NCBI GenBank assembly: GCA_910587185.1
Contig: CAJULY010000025.1
Location: 1-32,312, forward strand
DNA: 32,312 nucleotides
Origin: an uncultured Muribaculaceae bacterium
GTDB lineage: Bacteria; Bacteroidota; Bacteroidia; Bacteroidales; Muribaculaceae
Direction of reading: 5' to 3'
Positions within the stretch are counted from its first letter, which is position 1. The number at the start of each line of letters is the position of its first letter. The notes under the pieces were generated by a model, which was not told the DNA's origin, searched no databases, and saw nothing but the letters and a program-made list of their open reading frames with translations. Below, piece by piece: positions 1 through 7,773 of the stretch. The translations under genes were made by a program, and so were the position numbers.

Positions 1-99
1 GAAACTACGCTTATGATATGCAATGATTTATCAGAAGATAGAATCACTCAAATTAGACATAAACATAATAATTTAAGAGTTATAATACGTTCGTTATAA
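1..99 (+). CDS. C-terminal end of an unidentified protein (partial)
   Basis: The frame is open from base 1 and ends at a TAA at 97-99, giving 32 residues that end in VIIRSL. The next gene starts at 101, one base after this stop, the tight packing expected of a real upstream gene in the same operon. Composition is AT-rich like the two lipoprotein genes that follow. The fragment is too short to assign to a family. It could also be a chance open frame. Confidence 0.45.
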   Translation, partial: ETTLMICNDLSEDRITQIRHKHNNLRVIIRSL

Positions 100-100
100 A

Positions 101-844
101 ATGAAATTTTCATACTTCATATTATTACTTATCTTTTCTTCTTGTCTTTCGCGAGAATCAACAGATTATGATAGATGCCTTATTATTTACAGGAATACGG
201 TCAATGAATTTAATGTCAGAATTACCGTCAGCCCTGTTGAATTCAGAGAAAATTCAATAATCGGAGAAGCGAAAATTTATTTTTTAAGAGATGATAGTTG
301 CTATATGTCTTTTTTCAACCCTTACTTCCGTTTGAATAGTGTTGATGCAAAGAAAAAACAACATATTTTTTTGGACTATCAAGTCCCAACTATTCCAAGT
401 GACGGGATATTAGAATTATCAAGTTTCCATGAACTTCCATTTATATTCGTTGATGTGGATTTTGACAATCAACTTGAAATACTTATAAATTATTCCAAGC
501 AGGGAATAAAAATGGGGAACGCTTACACCGTTTATGATTTGAATTATGAGTTCGGTGAGCCTTATTATGACTATTTATATGACATGTGCAGAGGTATATT
601 ACCTTTGCAAAAATTAGACGATATGAGTATTATTGATTACTCAAACAAGGAAATTTCAAACTATTCATATAATGGAGAGCGAGAAGTGTGGGTAAAATAT
701 ACCTACAGAAAAAACAATGATAATATCAATCTTGACCGAATTGAAGATTATGATAGTTTAGGACAAATTCTCGCAAGACAACAGGTGATAATATATGATA
801 CTCTAACGACTTACTACAATAAACGAGAATATTTATACCAATAG
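101..844 (+). CDS. hypothetical lipoprotein, AT-rich
   Basis: A 247-residue protein of unknown function. The N-terminus is a short lysine, a hydrophobic stretch and a lipobox-like FSSC with the lipidated cysteine at position 15, so it is probably an envelope lipoprotein. Residues about 115-130 read FVDVDFDNQLEILI, an Asp-rich strand-loop pattern like those in FG-GAP-like and calcium-binding repeat proteins. The C-terminal half is rich in Tyr, Asn and Asp. The start at 101 is the only ATG that gives a complete signal peptide. It lies one base after the preceding stop and about 100 bp before another small lipoprotein gene. Base composition is far more AT-rich than the housekeeping genes to the right, which suggests recent acquisition. 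Tandem small lipoproteins of this sort are sometimes immunity proteins to secreted toxins, but no toxin is visible here, so that is speculation. Confidence 0.8.
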   Translation: MKFSYFILLLIFSSCLSRESTDYDRCLIIYRNTVNEFNVRITVSPVEFRENSIIGEAKIYFLRDDSCYMSFFNPYFRLNSVDAKKKQHIFLDYQVPTIPSDGILELSSFHELPFIFVDVDFDNQLEILINYSKQGIKMGNAYTVYDLNYEFGEPYYDYLYDMCRGILPLQKLDDMSIIDYSNKEISNYSYNGEREVWVKYTYRKNNDNINLDRIEDYDSLGQILARQQVIIYDTLTTYYNKREYLYQ

Positions 845-849
845 TATTG

Positions 850-936
850 ATGAAATATAAACAATTATTCATCGGAATCTTTGTCAATTTCTCACAGCGA
901 GCAATTAAAAAAACAGATGAATATAGGAGCGAATAG
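850..936 (+). CDS. possible 28-residue peptide or signal-peptide remnant
   Basis: A short frame begins MKYKQLFIGIFVNF and ends at TAG 934-936, three bases before the next ATG at 940. The first 12 residues look like the n- and h-regions of a signal peptide, but no lipobox or mature domain follows. It may be a decayed copy of a lipoprotein gene like its two neighbours, a tiny membrane peptide, or chance. There is no independent support for translation. Confidence 0.2.
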   Translation: MKYKQLFIGIFVNFSQRAIKKTDEYRSE

Positions 937-939
937 ACA

Positions 940-1473
940 ATGAAGCAATTACTACTCATATTATTATGCCAAATATGGCTTTGTGCTTGTGTTCGTGAGG
1001 GCAAATATCAAACATTGGAATTGGGTTATTTAGCACAATATCGTGATACTCTAATAGGCAGATTCAACGGCATAGATATTGATACCCTTATATGTGAGCC
1101 AATGGATTCATTACATCCTAACGACAAAGGCTTTCATTATAAATGGCGTGTTTTTACAAAAAACAAGACCGTTAAAGACCTTATATTAGAGAATAAAACA
1201 ATCGGCATACATTTCGTTTATGAGGGAGATTTAGACGGAAACGGAACTGATGAATGGGGCTACGTTACTGAATGGGAAACATCAAATTGGATGAGTTACC
1301 ATGCTTTCACAAATAAAAGAGGGAAATGGGAACACATAATAGAGCCTACAAATATATGGCTTCCTCATTTAGATGCACAAGACAGCATATCATATCGAAT
1401 TTCAAAAGAAGATATTTTACAGCCCTCAGAAGATAGCGGATTCCTGAAAGTCAAGTTTAAGCGATGTTCGTAA
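940..1473 (+). CDS. hypothetical lipoprotein, probably frameshifted near its 3' end
   Basis: A 177-residue protein with a lipoprotein signal: hydrophobic MKQLLLILL, then lipobox LCAC with cysteine 17. Residues 97-104 (DLDGNGTD) form an Asp-rich loop like that of FG-GAP-type or calcium-binding repeats. The same kind of loop occurs in the upstream lipoprotein, so the two may be distant relatives. The frame stops at 1473 after the residues KFKRCS. Removing one A from the TTTAA at 1456-1460 would join the upstream frame to a frame open to 1546, replacing KFKRCS with KFSDVRNNGEDFLIIDT and giving a 201-residue protein. The present stop is therefore probably a truncation by a one-base insertion, or a sequencing error. 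Function is unknown. The gene is AT-rich, like the rest of this end of the window. Confidence 0.75.
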   Translation: MKQLLLILLCQIWLCACVREGKYQTLELGYLAQYRDTLIGRFNGIDIDTLICEPMDSLHPNDKGFHYKWRVFTKNKTVKDLILENKTIGIHFVYEGDLDGNGTDEWGYVTEWETSNWMSYHAFTNKRGKWEHIIEPTNIWLPHLDAQDSISYRISKEDILQPSEDSGFLKVKFKRCS

Positions 1474-1546
1474 CAATGGAGAGGATTTCCTCATAATTGA
1501 TACTCTTTTCCAAATAAACCCTCAAAAAATTGATGGTTTTGAATAG
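1463..1546 (+). pseudogene. displaced C-terminal coding segment of the preceding lipoprotein
   Basis: In the frame shifted by one base from the upstream gene, 1463-1546 reads DVRNNGEDFLIIDTLFQ and continues to IDGFE before a TAG. It has no start codon of its own. Its protein-like composition and position directly at the upstream stop suggest it is the lost C-terminus of that gene. The inserted base would lie in the TTTAA at 1456-1460. Confidence 0.5.
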
Positions 1547-1573
1547 TACCGCAATAAAAAGGAGATAATACTG

Positions 1574-1608
1574 ATTAATGCGGTTGAGTTAGAATGAAAT
1601 GCATTAAT
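1574..1608. repeat. 8-bp inverted repeat (AT-rich hairpin)
   Basis: ATTAATGC at 1574-1581 is mirrored exactly by GCATTAAT at 1601-1608, with a 19-base spacer. It lies in the 126-bp gap between the AT-rich lipoprotein patch and the ribBA operon end. It may be a weak transcription stop for the plus-strand genes or a boundary feature. No long T-run follows. Confidence 0.4.
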
Positions 1609-1615
1609 AAACGAA

Positions 1616-1650
1616 TAGGGCATCATGTCAAGGATGAACACGATGCCCTA
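1616..1650 (-). terminator. probable terminator of the hpt-adk-lptF-ribBA operon
   Basis: TAGGGCATC at 1616-1624 pairs perfectly with GATGCCCTA at 1642-1650 (9-bp stem, 17-base loop). It sits 22 bases beyond the ribBA stop. On the minus strand the stem is followed by TTCGTTTATT, a modest T-rich tract. It may also stop plus-strand transcripts arriving from the lipoprotein genes. The loop is longer than usual for an intrinsic terminator. Confidence 0.5.
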
Positions 1651-1672
1651 TGTTATGTCGGGTTATTTCTGA

Positions 1673-2893
1673 TCAATCGACTTGGTCGAGGTGATGGCCC
1701 ATGCGTTCCTTTTTGGTGCGCATGTAGCGGAGATTGTAGTCGTTGGGAGCTACTTCGATAGGCACGTTTTCTTCAACCGAGAGTCCATATCCTTCAAGGC
1801 CGATGCGTTTCACCGGGTTGTTGGTCATCAGGCGCATGCGATGCACACCGAGAGCGTTGAGAATCTGGGCACCAACGCCATAGTCGCGCTCGTCGGCCTT
1901 GTGACCGAGATGCAGATTGGCATCGACGGTGTCAAGGCCCTGCTCCTGAAGCTTGTAGGCCTTGATCTTATCCATCAGGCCTATGCCGCGGCCTTCCTGA
2001 TTCAGATAAAGGACAACTCCACGTCCCTCTTTCTCAATCATTTCCATAGCTTTGTGGAGCTGATCGCCGCAGTCACAGCGCTGGGAGCCGAAGATGTCAC
2101 CGGTGGCGCATGACGAATGCACTCTGACAAGGACAGGTTCCGGAGTGGAGACGTCGCCCTTGATGAGCGCTATATGCTCGAGTCCGTTACTTTTCTGGCG
2201 GAAAGGGATCAGGCGGAAATGGCCGTGGGATGTGGGCATATCGACCTCTTCGCCCTGCTCTACGGAGCTTTCCGTACGCAGACGGTAGGCGATCAGATCT
2301 CGGATCGAGATGAGTTTCAGGCCCCATTCGTCGGCCTTCTCGCGCAAGAAGGGCAGACGGGCCATGGTGCCGTCGGGCTTTAGAATCTCAATGAGAGTTG
2401 CCGCCGGCTGAAGACCCGCAAGACGAGCGAGGTCTATGCTCGCTTCAGTGTGGCCGGGACGACGGAGAACGCCCTCGTCCTGGGCATACAGCGGATGAAC
2501 ATGGCCGGGACGGCCGAAATCCTTCGACTGCACGGTAGGATCGGCGAGAGCGCGGATAGTTGCGGCACGGTCGTGGGCCGAAACTCCTGTGGTGCATCCC
2601 GGAAGAAGATCCACCGTCACGGTGAAAGGCGTTCCGAGCATCGAGGTATTCTCCTCGACCTGGTGCGGAAGATCAAGCTGACGACAGCGCGAAATGGTGA
2701 GCGGCGCGCAGAGTTCTCCGCGTGCGTTGGTTATCATGAAATTGACATGTTCCGGCGTAACCTTCTCGGCAGCCATTATGAGATCGCCTTCATTCTCACG
2801 GTCTTCGTCATCGACAACGATGACGAATTCGCCGTTGCGGAAAGCTTCGATAGCTTCCTCTATGCTGTCAAGTTTTATTTCCTTGTTGTCCAT
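1673..2893 (-). CDS. ribBA: RibBA: DHBP synthase / GTP cyclohydrolase II
   Basis: A bifunctional cytosolic enzyme of riboflavin synthesis. The N-terminal RibB domain (about 1-205) turns ribulose 5-phosphate into 3,4-dihydroxy-2-butanone 4-phosphate. The C-terminal RibA domain (about 210-400) opens GTP to the first pyrimidine intermediate. In RibB the acidic metal and substrate loop DDEDRENEGD is at 28-37, TTGVSAHDRA at 101-110, and DFGRPGHVHPL at 125-135. In RibA the three zinc cysteines are C262, C273 and C275 in SSCATGDIFGSQRCDCG, followed by LNQEGRGIGL. Length (406 aa) is normal for the fusion, and both active sites look intact. It is the last gene of the minus-strand operon, 32 bp after the lptF-type gene. 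No FMN riboswitch is apparent in that short gap, so expression is presumably operon-driven. Confidence 0.97.
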   Translation of the reverse strand: MDNKEIKLDSIEEAIEAFRNGEFVIVVDDEDRENEGDLIMAAEKVTPEHVNFMITNARGELCAPLTISRCRQLDLPHQVEENTSMLGTPFTVTVDLLPGCTTGVSAHDRAATIRALADPTVQSKDFGRPGHVHPLYAQDEGVLRRPGHTEASIDLARLAGLQPAATLIEILKPDGTMARLPFLREKADEWGLKLISIRDLIAYRLRTESSVEQGEEVDMPTSHGHFRLIPFRQKSNGLEHIALIKGDVSTPEPVLVRVHSSCATGDIFGSQRCDCGDQLHKAMEMIEKEGRGVVLYLNQEGRGIGLMDKIKAYKLQEQGLDTVDANLHLGHKADERDYGVGAQILNALGVHRMRLMTNNPVKRIGLEGYGLSVEENVPIEVAPNDYNLRYMRTKKERMGHHLDQVD

Positions 2894-2925
2894 GTTTATG
2901 TTTGTCGGATTTGGTTATTCTTTTG

Positions 2926-4860
2926 TTATGCGGTAGCTGTCTGTTCGGGATCGGGCGATTCGAGGAGTTCGGTCAGCTGCGCCGACACCGAGCGTATTGT
3001 CTCCAGTTCATGACGCAGAATCGAGAGCTGGCGCAACCCGATGAAATATACCGGAAGTCCTATCGGGAATATGACCATGGCGGCCCAGCTCGCCCACTTG
3101 TAGTTTGACGGATGATAGAACCAGAGGCTGCGGAGAATGGGAAAATCCATCAGCTTGTTGATGACGAGTTTCGACCGGCTGTCGGCAATGTAGGCGACAA
3201 TCTCTTCCAGCTGCTCCGAAAGGGCGCGGAGCGGCCCGCGCGGATAGCCCTTCATCCAGTAGGCGATATATGATGGCCGCTTCGGATTCTCTTCCAGATA
3301 GTTTCCGGCGCTTTCGCTCAGCGAGGAAAGCATCCCGGTAGCTTTCGGAACATCCACATCGACCAGCACGACCTCCTTCATCTTGAGATGACGGGCCATG
3401 TTGGAGCCGATCAGGCGCCGGAAGAAATTCAGATAGGCGTCTTTGTTGAAGACCGCCGAGTCGTTGACAGCCTTGTAGGTGAAGAAAATGCCGAGCGGGA
3501 GAAGAATGGCGGAACTGAGCCAGATCCCTTCCCACACGAGGATGCGCCCGTCGCGCGCCATCTTATAGCCCGTGTTGTCTATAATGTAATAGAAAATGAA
3601 AAGTATGACCGATATGACAAGCGGCATACCTATTCCACCCTTGCGGATTATGGCTCCGAGAGGCGCGCCTATGAAGAAGAATATTATGCAGGCGAAGGAG
3701 AGGGTGAATTTTTTCTGCAGCTCTATGTCGTGGCGCCGGATGGTTTTCAGCTCCTCTTTCATCACGAGCGAACGGAATTCATATTCCTGCTTCATGTTTT
3801 TGGCCTTGTTCAGCGCCTGACTGACATAATTGACCCTCGCGGCCGAATTCGGTCCGGTCAGAAGAGAATCGACATTCAGTGGCTTGGAAAGCGCCACATC
3901 CGGGACAGGCGCCTCCACCAGCCGACCGCTTTCGTCGGGGCGATAATTGACAGAAGACACCCCCATTCTGGGCGCCTCCATTATGGTGCGGCTGTAGCTG
4001 ACACCCATACTGTCAACCATCCGGCCCACGGAATCGATCGTTGCCTGAAGCTCCGTTATGTTCTTGCCGACATACTGGTTTCTCATTCCTTCCTCGTCAA
4101 GGCGGTTGAAATTCGCGTCAAACTCGAGCAGAATGGATTTGTCATGGAAAGATTCCCGTCGGTAAGGAACGTTCTTCATCGACGAGCCGGCTTCCTTTAG
4201 ATTGTCGAACGACTCTCCCTCCCACAGTTTGAGGAAAAGATGCGACTTGTCCTCAGTCATGACGAGCTTTCCTGAATCGGCCAGAATTATGCCGGCGTTG
4301 TCAAAGCCTTTCGACATGTCGTAGATCATGATTTCATAGAGCGTCCCCGACAGACGGTCCTTATGATCCACAAAAAAGTTATAGCCCGGAATCTGATCGT
4401 AGAACACGCCTTCAGGAATTTCGAGTTCGGGCGATTTCTGGCGCACGGAGAAGAGAAGCGTGTACATCTTCGTCTGTGCGATCGGGAGCACGTTGTTCTG
4501 GAAGAAAAAAGCCCCGACTGCAATGATGCCCATCAGCACTATCAGAGGGCTCATCACCTTGAGCAGCGACACTCCTGATGCTTTCATGGCCGTAAGCTCG
4601 AAATGCTCCCCGAGATTTCCGAAAGTCATCAGCGACGCCAGAAGAATGGCGAGCGGAAGAGCCATGGGAACCATCGAGAGCGCCGCATAGAAGAAAAGCT
4701 CCCCGATAAGGTCTATTGTCAGACCTTTTCCTACGAGCTCATCGATGTAGCGCCAGAGAAATTGCATCAGGACAATGAAAAGACAGATGAAAAAGGTCAT
4801 GCAGAAAAGCGGAACAAAGCTTTTCAACACAAACCAGTAGAGTCTTTTGACGCCTAACAT
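2926..4860 (-). CDS. LptF/LptG family permease (YjgP/YjgQ), long form
   Basis: An inner-membrane component of the LPS export machine. LptF and LptG pair with the LptB ATPase to pass LPS to the periplasmic bridge. Predicted helices lie at about 12-36, 52-80 and 100-122, then a large periplasmic region (about 123-385, the beta-jellyroll position), then helices at 386-404, 411-429 and 443-464. This matches the family's 3 + jellyroll + 3 plan. At 644 residues it is far longer than E. coli LptF or LptG (about 360). The extra length is a larger periplasmic part and a C-terminal extension with about 125 soluble residues and a seventh helix at about 589-608. Only one such gene is visible, so F versus G cannot be told. 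It lies between adk (50 bp) and ribBA (32 bp) in one operon. Confidence 0.93.
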   Translation of the reverse strand: MLGVKRLYWFVLKSFVPLFCMTFFICLFIVLMQFLWRYIDELVGKGLTIDLIGELFFYAALSMVPMALPLAILLASLMTFGNLGEHFELTAMKASGVSLLKVMSPLIVLMGIIAVGAFFFQNNVLPIAQTKMYTLLFSVRQKSPELEIPEGVFYDQIPGYNFFVDHKDRLSGTLYEIMIYDMSKGFDNAGIILADSGKLVMTEDKSHLFLKLWEGESFDNLKEAGSSMKNVPYRRESFHDKSILLEFDANFNRLDEEGMRNQYVGKNITELQATIDSVGRMVDSMGVSYSRTIMEAPRMGVSSVNYRPDESGRLVEAPVPDVALSKPLNVDSLLTGPNSAARVNYVSQALNKAKNMKQEYEFRSLVMKEELKTIRRHDIELQKKFTLSFACIIFFFIGAPLGAIIRKGGIGMPLVISVILFIFYYIIDNTGYKMARDGRILVWEGIWLSSAILLPLGIFFTYKAVNDSAVFNKDAYLNFFRRLIGSNMARHLKMKEVVLVDVDVPKATGMLSSLSESAGNYLEENPKRPSYIAYWMKGYPRGPLRALSEQLEEIVAYIADSRSKLVINKLMDFPILRSLWFYHPSNYKWASWAAMVIFPIGLPVYFIGLRQLSILRHELETIRSVSAQLTELLESPDPEQTATA

Positions 4861-4910
4861 TCAGCTATGTATGGTTGGATGGAGGTGTATGCGGGCAATG
4901 GTGACCGGAG

Positions 4911-5489
4911 TCAGTCCTGAGTACCTTTCAGATTAAGCTTGATGCTGTGGAATATGTCGTCGATCGAACCGACGCCCTTGATTCCATGATATTTGCCCTG
5001 CTTTATATAATAGTCGCGAAGAGGAGCCGTCTGCTTGTTATAGACTTTCAGGCGCTCGTTGATGGTCTCGAGGTTGTCATCCGAACGGCCGCTTTCCTGT
5101 CCGCGCTTGAGGAGGCGGTCGATGAGTTCCTCGTCCTCTACCTCAAGCCCTACGACGGCGTGAACCTTCGAACCGCGGCGGTGAAGCATCTCGTTGAGAG
5201 CGTCGGCCTGCTCGATCGTGCGGGGAAAGCCGTCGAAAATCACTCCTGCGGCAGTTTCCGGATTGTCATCGAGGGTATTTTCCAGAATGTCTATCATCAG
5301 CTTGTCAGGGATCAGATGTCCCTTCGAGATATATTCATTGGCCGTTTTGCCCAGCTCGGTCTCGCGGCGAATATGATCGCGAAGCAGCTCGCCGGTCGAG
5401 ATGTGATAAAGCCCGTACTCATCTATCAGACGGGCGCTTTGTGTGCCTTTTCCGCTTCCGGGCGCACCGAAAACCACTAAATTATACAT
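4911..5489 (-). CDS. adk: adenylate kinase
   Basis: Interconverts ATP + AMP and 2 ADP in the cytosol. The P-loop GAPGSGKG is at residues 8-15, FDGFPRT at 85-91, and the LID arginine region RGQESGRSDDN follows near 130-140. The sequence continues without a zinc-type LID insertion, so this is the short-LID form. The chosen start at 5489 (MYNLVVFGAPG) gives 192 residues, the usual length. The frame stays open upstream to 5651, but that stretch overlaps the 3' end of hpt in another frame and has no family similarity, so it is not used. The gap to hpt is 37 bp and to the lptF-type gene 50 bp, which suggests co-transcription from the hpt promoter. Confidence 0.96.
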   Translation of the reverse strand: MYNLVVFGAPGSGKGTQSARLIDEYGLYHISTGELLRDHIRRETELGKTANEYISKGHLIPDKLMIDILENTLDDNPETAAGVIFDGFPRTIEQADALNEMLHRRGSKVHAVVGLEVEDEELIDRLLKRGQESGRSDDNLETINERLKVYNKQTAPLRDYYIKQGKYHGIKGVGSIDDIFHSIKLNLKGTQD

Positions 5490-5526
5490 TTTTGGCAATT
5501 TTAAATCAGTTCTGTTATATTCTTTT

Positions 5527-6078
5527 TTATGAATCATGGTCGGGAGAGAGGACCCATATATCAGGCAGGTTGCGGGCCAGTCCGTCAAGATCAAGTCCGT
5601 AACCGATAATAAAATCGGCGGGAATGTTGAAACCGACATAATCGGGCACAAATGAAGTCTGGAGTGACTCGGGCTTGAAAAGCAGCGTGGCCACTTTTAC
5701 CTCCGCCGGATCCTTCGCCTTGAGATCTTTGACGAGACGGGTGATCGTATGGCCGGTATCGACGATGTCTTCAACAACAATTACCGTCCTGTCCTTGATA
5801 TCCTCATGCAGTCCAATGACTTCTTTCACCACGCCCGTCGATGAAGTCCCTTCATAGCTTTTCAAGCGTATGAAAGAGATTTCGGCATCCGGCAGATCTA
5901 CGCTCCTGAACAGATCGGAGGCGAAGGCGAAAGCCCCGTTAAGCACACACAGAAACAAAGGGCGCCGTCCTTTATTCTCTTCCGTTATACGCGAGCCGAG
6001 TTCCTTTACGCGATTCTGGATTTTTTCTCTGTCGAGATAGGGAACGAACGTCAGTCCTTTGTAAGTAACCTGTTTCAT
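5527..6078 (-). CDS. hpt: hypoxanthine phosphoribosyltransferase
   Basis: A purine-salvage enzyme that joins hypoxanthine or guanine to PRPP in the cytosol to make IMP or GMP. The PRPP-binding motif VVEDIVDTGHT is at residues 101-111, with the two acidic residues E103 and D104. The N-terminal LFLCVLNGAFAFASDL (41-56) is the family's first loop, and the C-terminal VGFNIPADFIIGYGLD (about 148-163) is the base-binding end. At 183 residues the length is normal. It is the first gene of the operon hpt-adk-lptF-ribBA. A TAnnTTTG element lies 38 bases upstream of the start. The divergent gene is nnr. Confidence 0.96.
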   Translation of the reverse strand: MKQVTYKGLTFVPYLDREKIQNRVKELGSRITEENKGRRPLFLCVLNGAFAFASDLFRSVDLPDAEISFIRLKSYEGTSSTGVVKEVIGLHEDIKDRTVIVVEDIVDTGHTITRLVKDLKAKDPAEVKVATLLFKPESLQTSFVPDYVGFNIPADFIIGYGLDLDGLARNLPDIWVLSPDHDS

Positions 6079-6115
6079 TTGTGTTGGAAATATACTATTT
6101 TTGTTATGATAGGTG

Positions 6116-6123
6116 CAAATTTA
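6116..6123 (-). promoter_or_regulatory. -7 box of the hpt operon promoter
   Basis: On the minus strand this reads TAAATTTG, an exact match to the Bacteroides sigma-ABfr -7 consensus TAnnTTTG. It is 38 bases from the hpt start codon, leaving a leader of about 30 nt. The upstream -33 region is only T-rich, not a clear TTTG. Confidence 0.55.
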
Positions 6124-6156
6124 CAAAAAATGTCGCGGAGAGAAAAAAGATTTTAG

Positions 6157-6164
6157 TAATTTTG
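6157..6164 (+). promoter_or_regulatory. candidate -7 box of the nnr promoter
   Basis: TAATTTTG matches TAnnTTTG exactly on the plus strand. It lies 72 bases upstream of the nnr ATG, in the 158-bp divergent gap shared with the hpt promoter. No good -33 TTTG is found at the usual distance, so support is partial. Confidence 0.45.
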
Positions 6165-6236
6165 TAATCTCTTAATGCAGTCGGCCGCTCCAGTTGGCAG
6201 CCGTCTGTCTTACCTATTTTATCAATAGTCCGGAAA

Positions 6237-7769
6237 ATGAAACTTTTCACCAATGACGACATTCGCGCCATAGAGCGTTACACGCTTCAGTCTGAATCCG
6301 TTACCACCATGACACTCATCGAGCGTGTCGGCGAGGCTGCGGCCACCGAGATCGCGGCAAGATTCCGGCCGTCGAGACGCACCGTTGTCTTTGCCGGGCC
6401 GGGCAACAACGGTTCCGACGCGTTGATCACCGCCCTCCATCTGGCGCAGCGCGGATTCAACCCGATTGTCTATCTGTTCAACATAGGCGGAAACGCCCTC
6501 AAGCCCGATTGCCGAAGATGCCGCGACATCCTGCAGGAAAAAGCCCCCGGCATAGAACTGATTCAGATCATCAAGACGTTCAACACTCCCGAACTGGGCG
6601 CCTCTGACCTTGTCATCGACGGACTGTTCGGTTCAGGGCTGCGCGATCCGCTGACCGGCGGCTTCATGTCGCTCGTCAGATATATCAACGAATCGGGCGC
6701 AAAAGTGGTCTCGCTCGACATTCCCAGCGGAATGTTCGCCGAGTGGAACCGCCAGGGACAGGAACGCAACATGGTACACGCCGATCTGACACTTGCCATC
6801 CAGTTCCCGCGCCTCTCGTTCTTTTTCGCCGACAATGCCGAGATAGTCGGCACATGGAAAACACTCGACGTCGGCCTGAGCCATGAGGCCATCGAAAAGA
6901 CCAAGACGAATTTCCACCTGATCGAAGGCAATGAGATCCACGGACTTCTGCGCAAAAGGCCACAGTTCTGCTCCAAAGCCGATTTCGGCTCCGCTCTTCT
7001 CGTGGCCGGCCGCTACGGAATGGTGGGAGCCTCTGTACTTGCCGCCCGTGGGGCCCTGCGCAGCGGCGTCGGCAAACTGACCGTCTTCGGGCCGCAATGC
7101 TCCTTCCCGATCATACAGACGGCTGTCCCCGAAGCCCTCTTCGAGAGCGACGAAGACAAATTCCGCATCACCGACATCCGCTCCGAACATGACTACACCG
7201 CAACAGCAGTGGGACCCGGCATAGGAACTGCCGAACTGACCGTGGGCGCCGTCGAAGCTCTTTTCCAACGCTCTAAAAAACCGCTGATCATCGATGCCGA
7301 CGCCCTCAACTGCATAGCGCGCCGCCCCACAATGCTCGAAAAAATACCCGTCCTTTCCGTCCTGACACCGCATGCCGCGGAATTCGACCGTATTTTCGGA
7401 GAACAGCCAAACGAGGAAACGCGCCTGATGAAGGCCCTCGAAGTCTCCCGCTACTATAATATCCTCATTCTCCTCAAAGGCCACTACTCGAAGCTCGTGC
7501 GCCCCGACGGAAAAGTGTATATAAACTCTTCCGGCACTCCCGCCATGGCCACCGCCGGTTCAGGCGATGTGCTGACAGGAATAATGCTCAGCCTTCTCGC
7601 CCAAGGCTACAAGCCGGAGGTCAGCGCAATAATGGCTGCCTTCATCCACGGACGCGCAGGCGAACTCGCCGCTGAGGAAAACGGCGTGTATGGAACCGTG
7701 GCCGGAGACATAGCCGACTGCACCGGAGTGGCAATAGACTCCATAATGACCCAAGACCAAAACTTCTGA
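6237..7769 (+). CDS. nnr: bifunctional NAD(P)H-hydrate repair enzyme Nnr
   Basis: A cytosolic metabolite-repair enzyme. The N-terminal YjeF_N domain (about 1-220) epimerises damaged NADHX/NADPHX. The C-terminal ribokinase-like domain (about 230-505) dehydrates the S form back to NAD(P)H, using ADP in bacteria. The epimerase glycine motif GPGNNGSD is at 54-61. The third glycine of the usual NNGGD is serine here. In the C-terminal domain AVGPGIGT, IDADALN and GSGDVL (441-446) are all present, so it should be active. At 510 residues the length is standard. The start at 6237 gives the conserved N-terminus directly. A DUF4831 gene starts 4 bp after the stop, so the two are co-transcribed. It runs divergently from hpt. 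Confidence 0.95.
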   Translation: MKLFTNDDIRAIERYTLQSESVTTMTLIERVGEAAATEIAARFRPSRRTVVFAGPGNNGSDALITALHLAQRGFNPIVYLFNIGGNALKPDCRRCRDILQEKAPGIELIQIIKTFNTPELGASDLVIDGLFGSGLRDPLTGGFMSLVRYINESGAKVVSLDIPSGMFAEWNRQGQERNMVHADLTLAIQFPRLSFFFADNAEIVGTWKTLDVGLSHEAIEKTKTNFHLIEGNEIHGLLRKRPQFCSKADFGSALLVAGRYGMVGASVLAARGALRSGVGKLTVFGPQCSFPIIQTAVPEALFESDEDKFRITDIRSEHDYTATAVGPGIGTAELTVGAVEALFQRSKKPLIIDADALNCIARRPTMLEKIPVLSVLTPHAAEFDRIFGEQPNEETRLMKALEVSRYYNILILLKGHYSKLVRPDGKVYINSSGTPAMATAGSGDVLTGIMLSLLAQGYKPEVSAIMAAFIHGRAGELAAEENGVYGTVAGDIADCTGVAIDSIMTQDQNF

Positions 7770-7773
7770 CAAA

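Noticed and set aside
2894..2925. FMN riboswitch upstream of ribBA
   Set aside because: The gap is only 32 bp, too short for an FMN aptamer, and ribBA is internal to an operon.
5490..5651. N-terminal extension of adenylate kinase from an upstream ATG
   Set aside because: It overlaps the end of hpt, and the residues do not resemble the family. MYNLVVFGAPG is the standard N-terminus.
6633..7484. Long antisense open frame opposite nnr
   Set aside because: A GC-rich shadow of a strongly supported gene, with no family-like sequence or start context.
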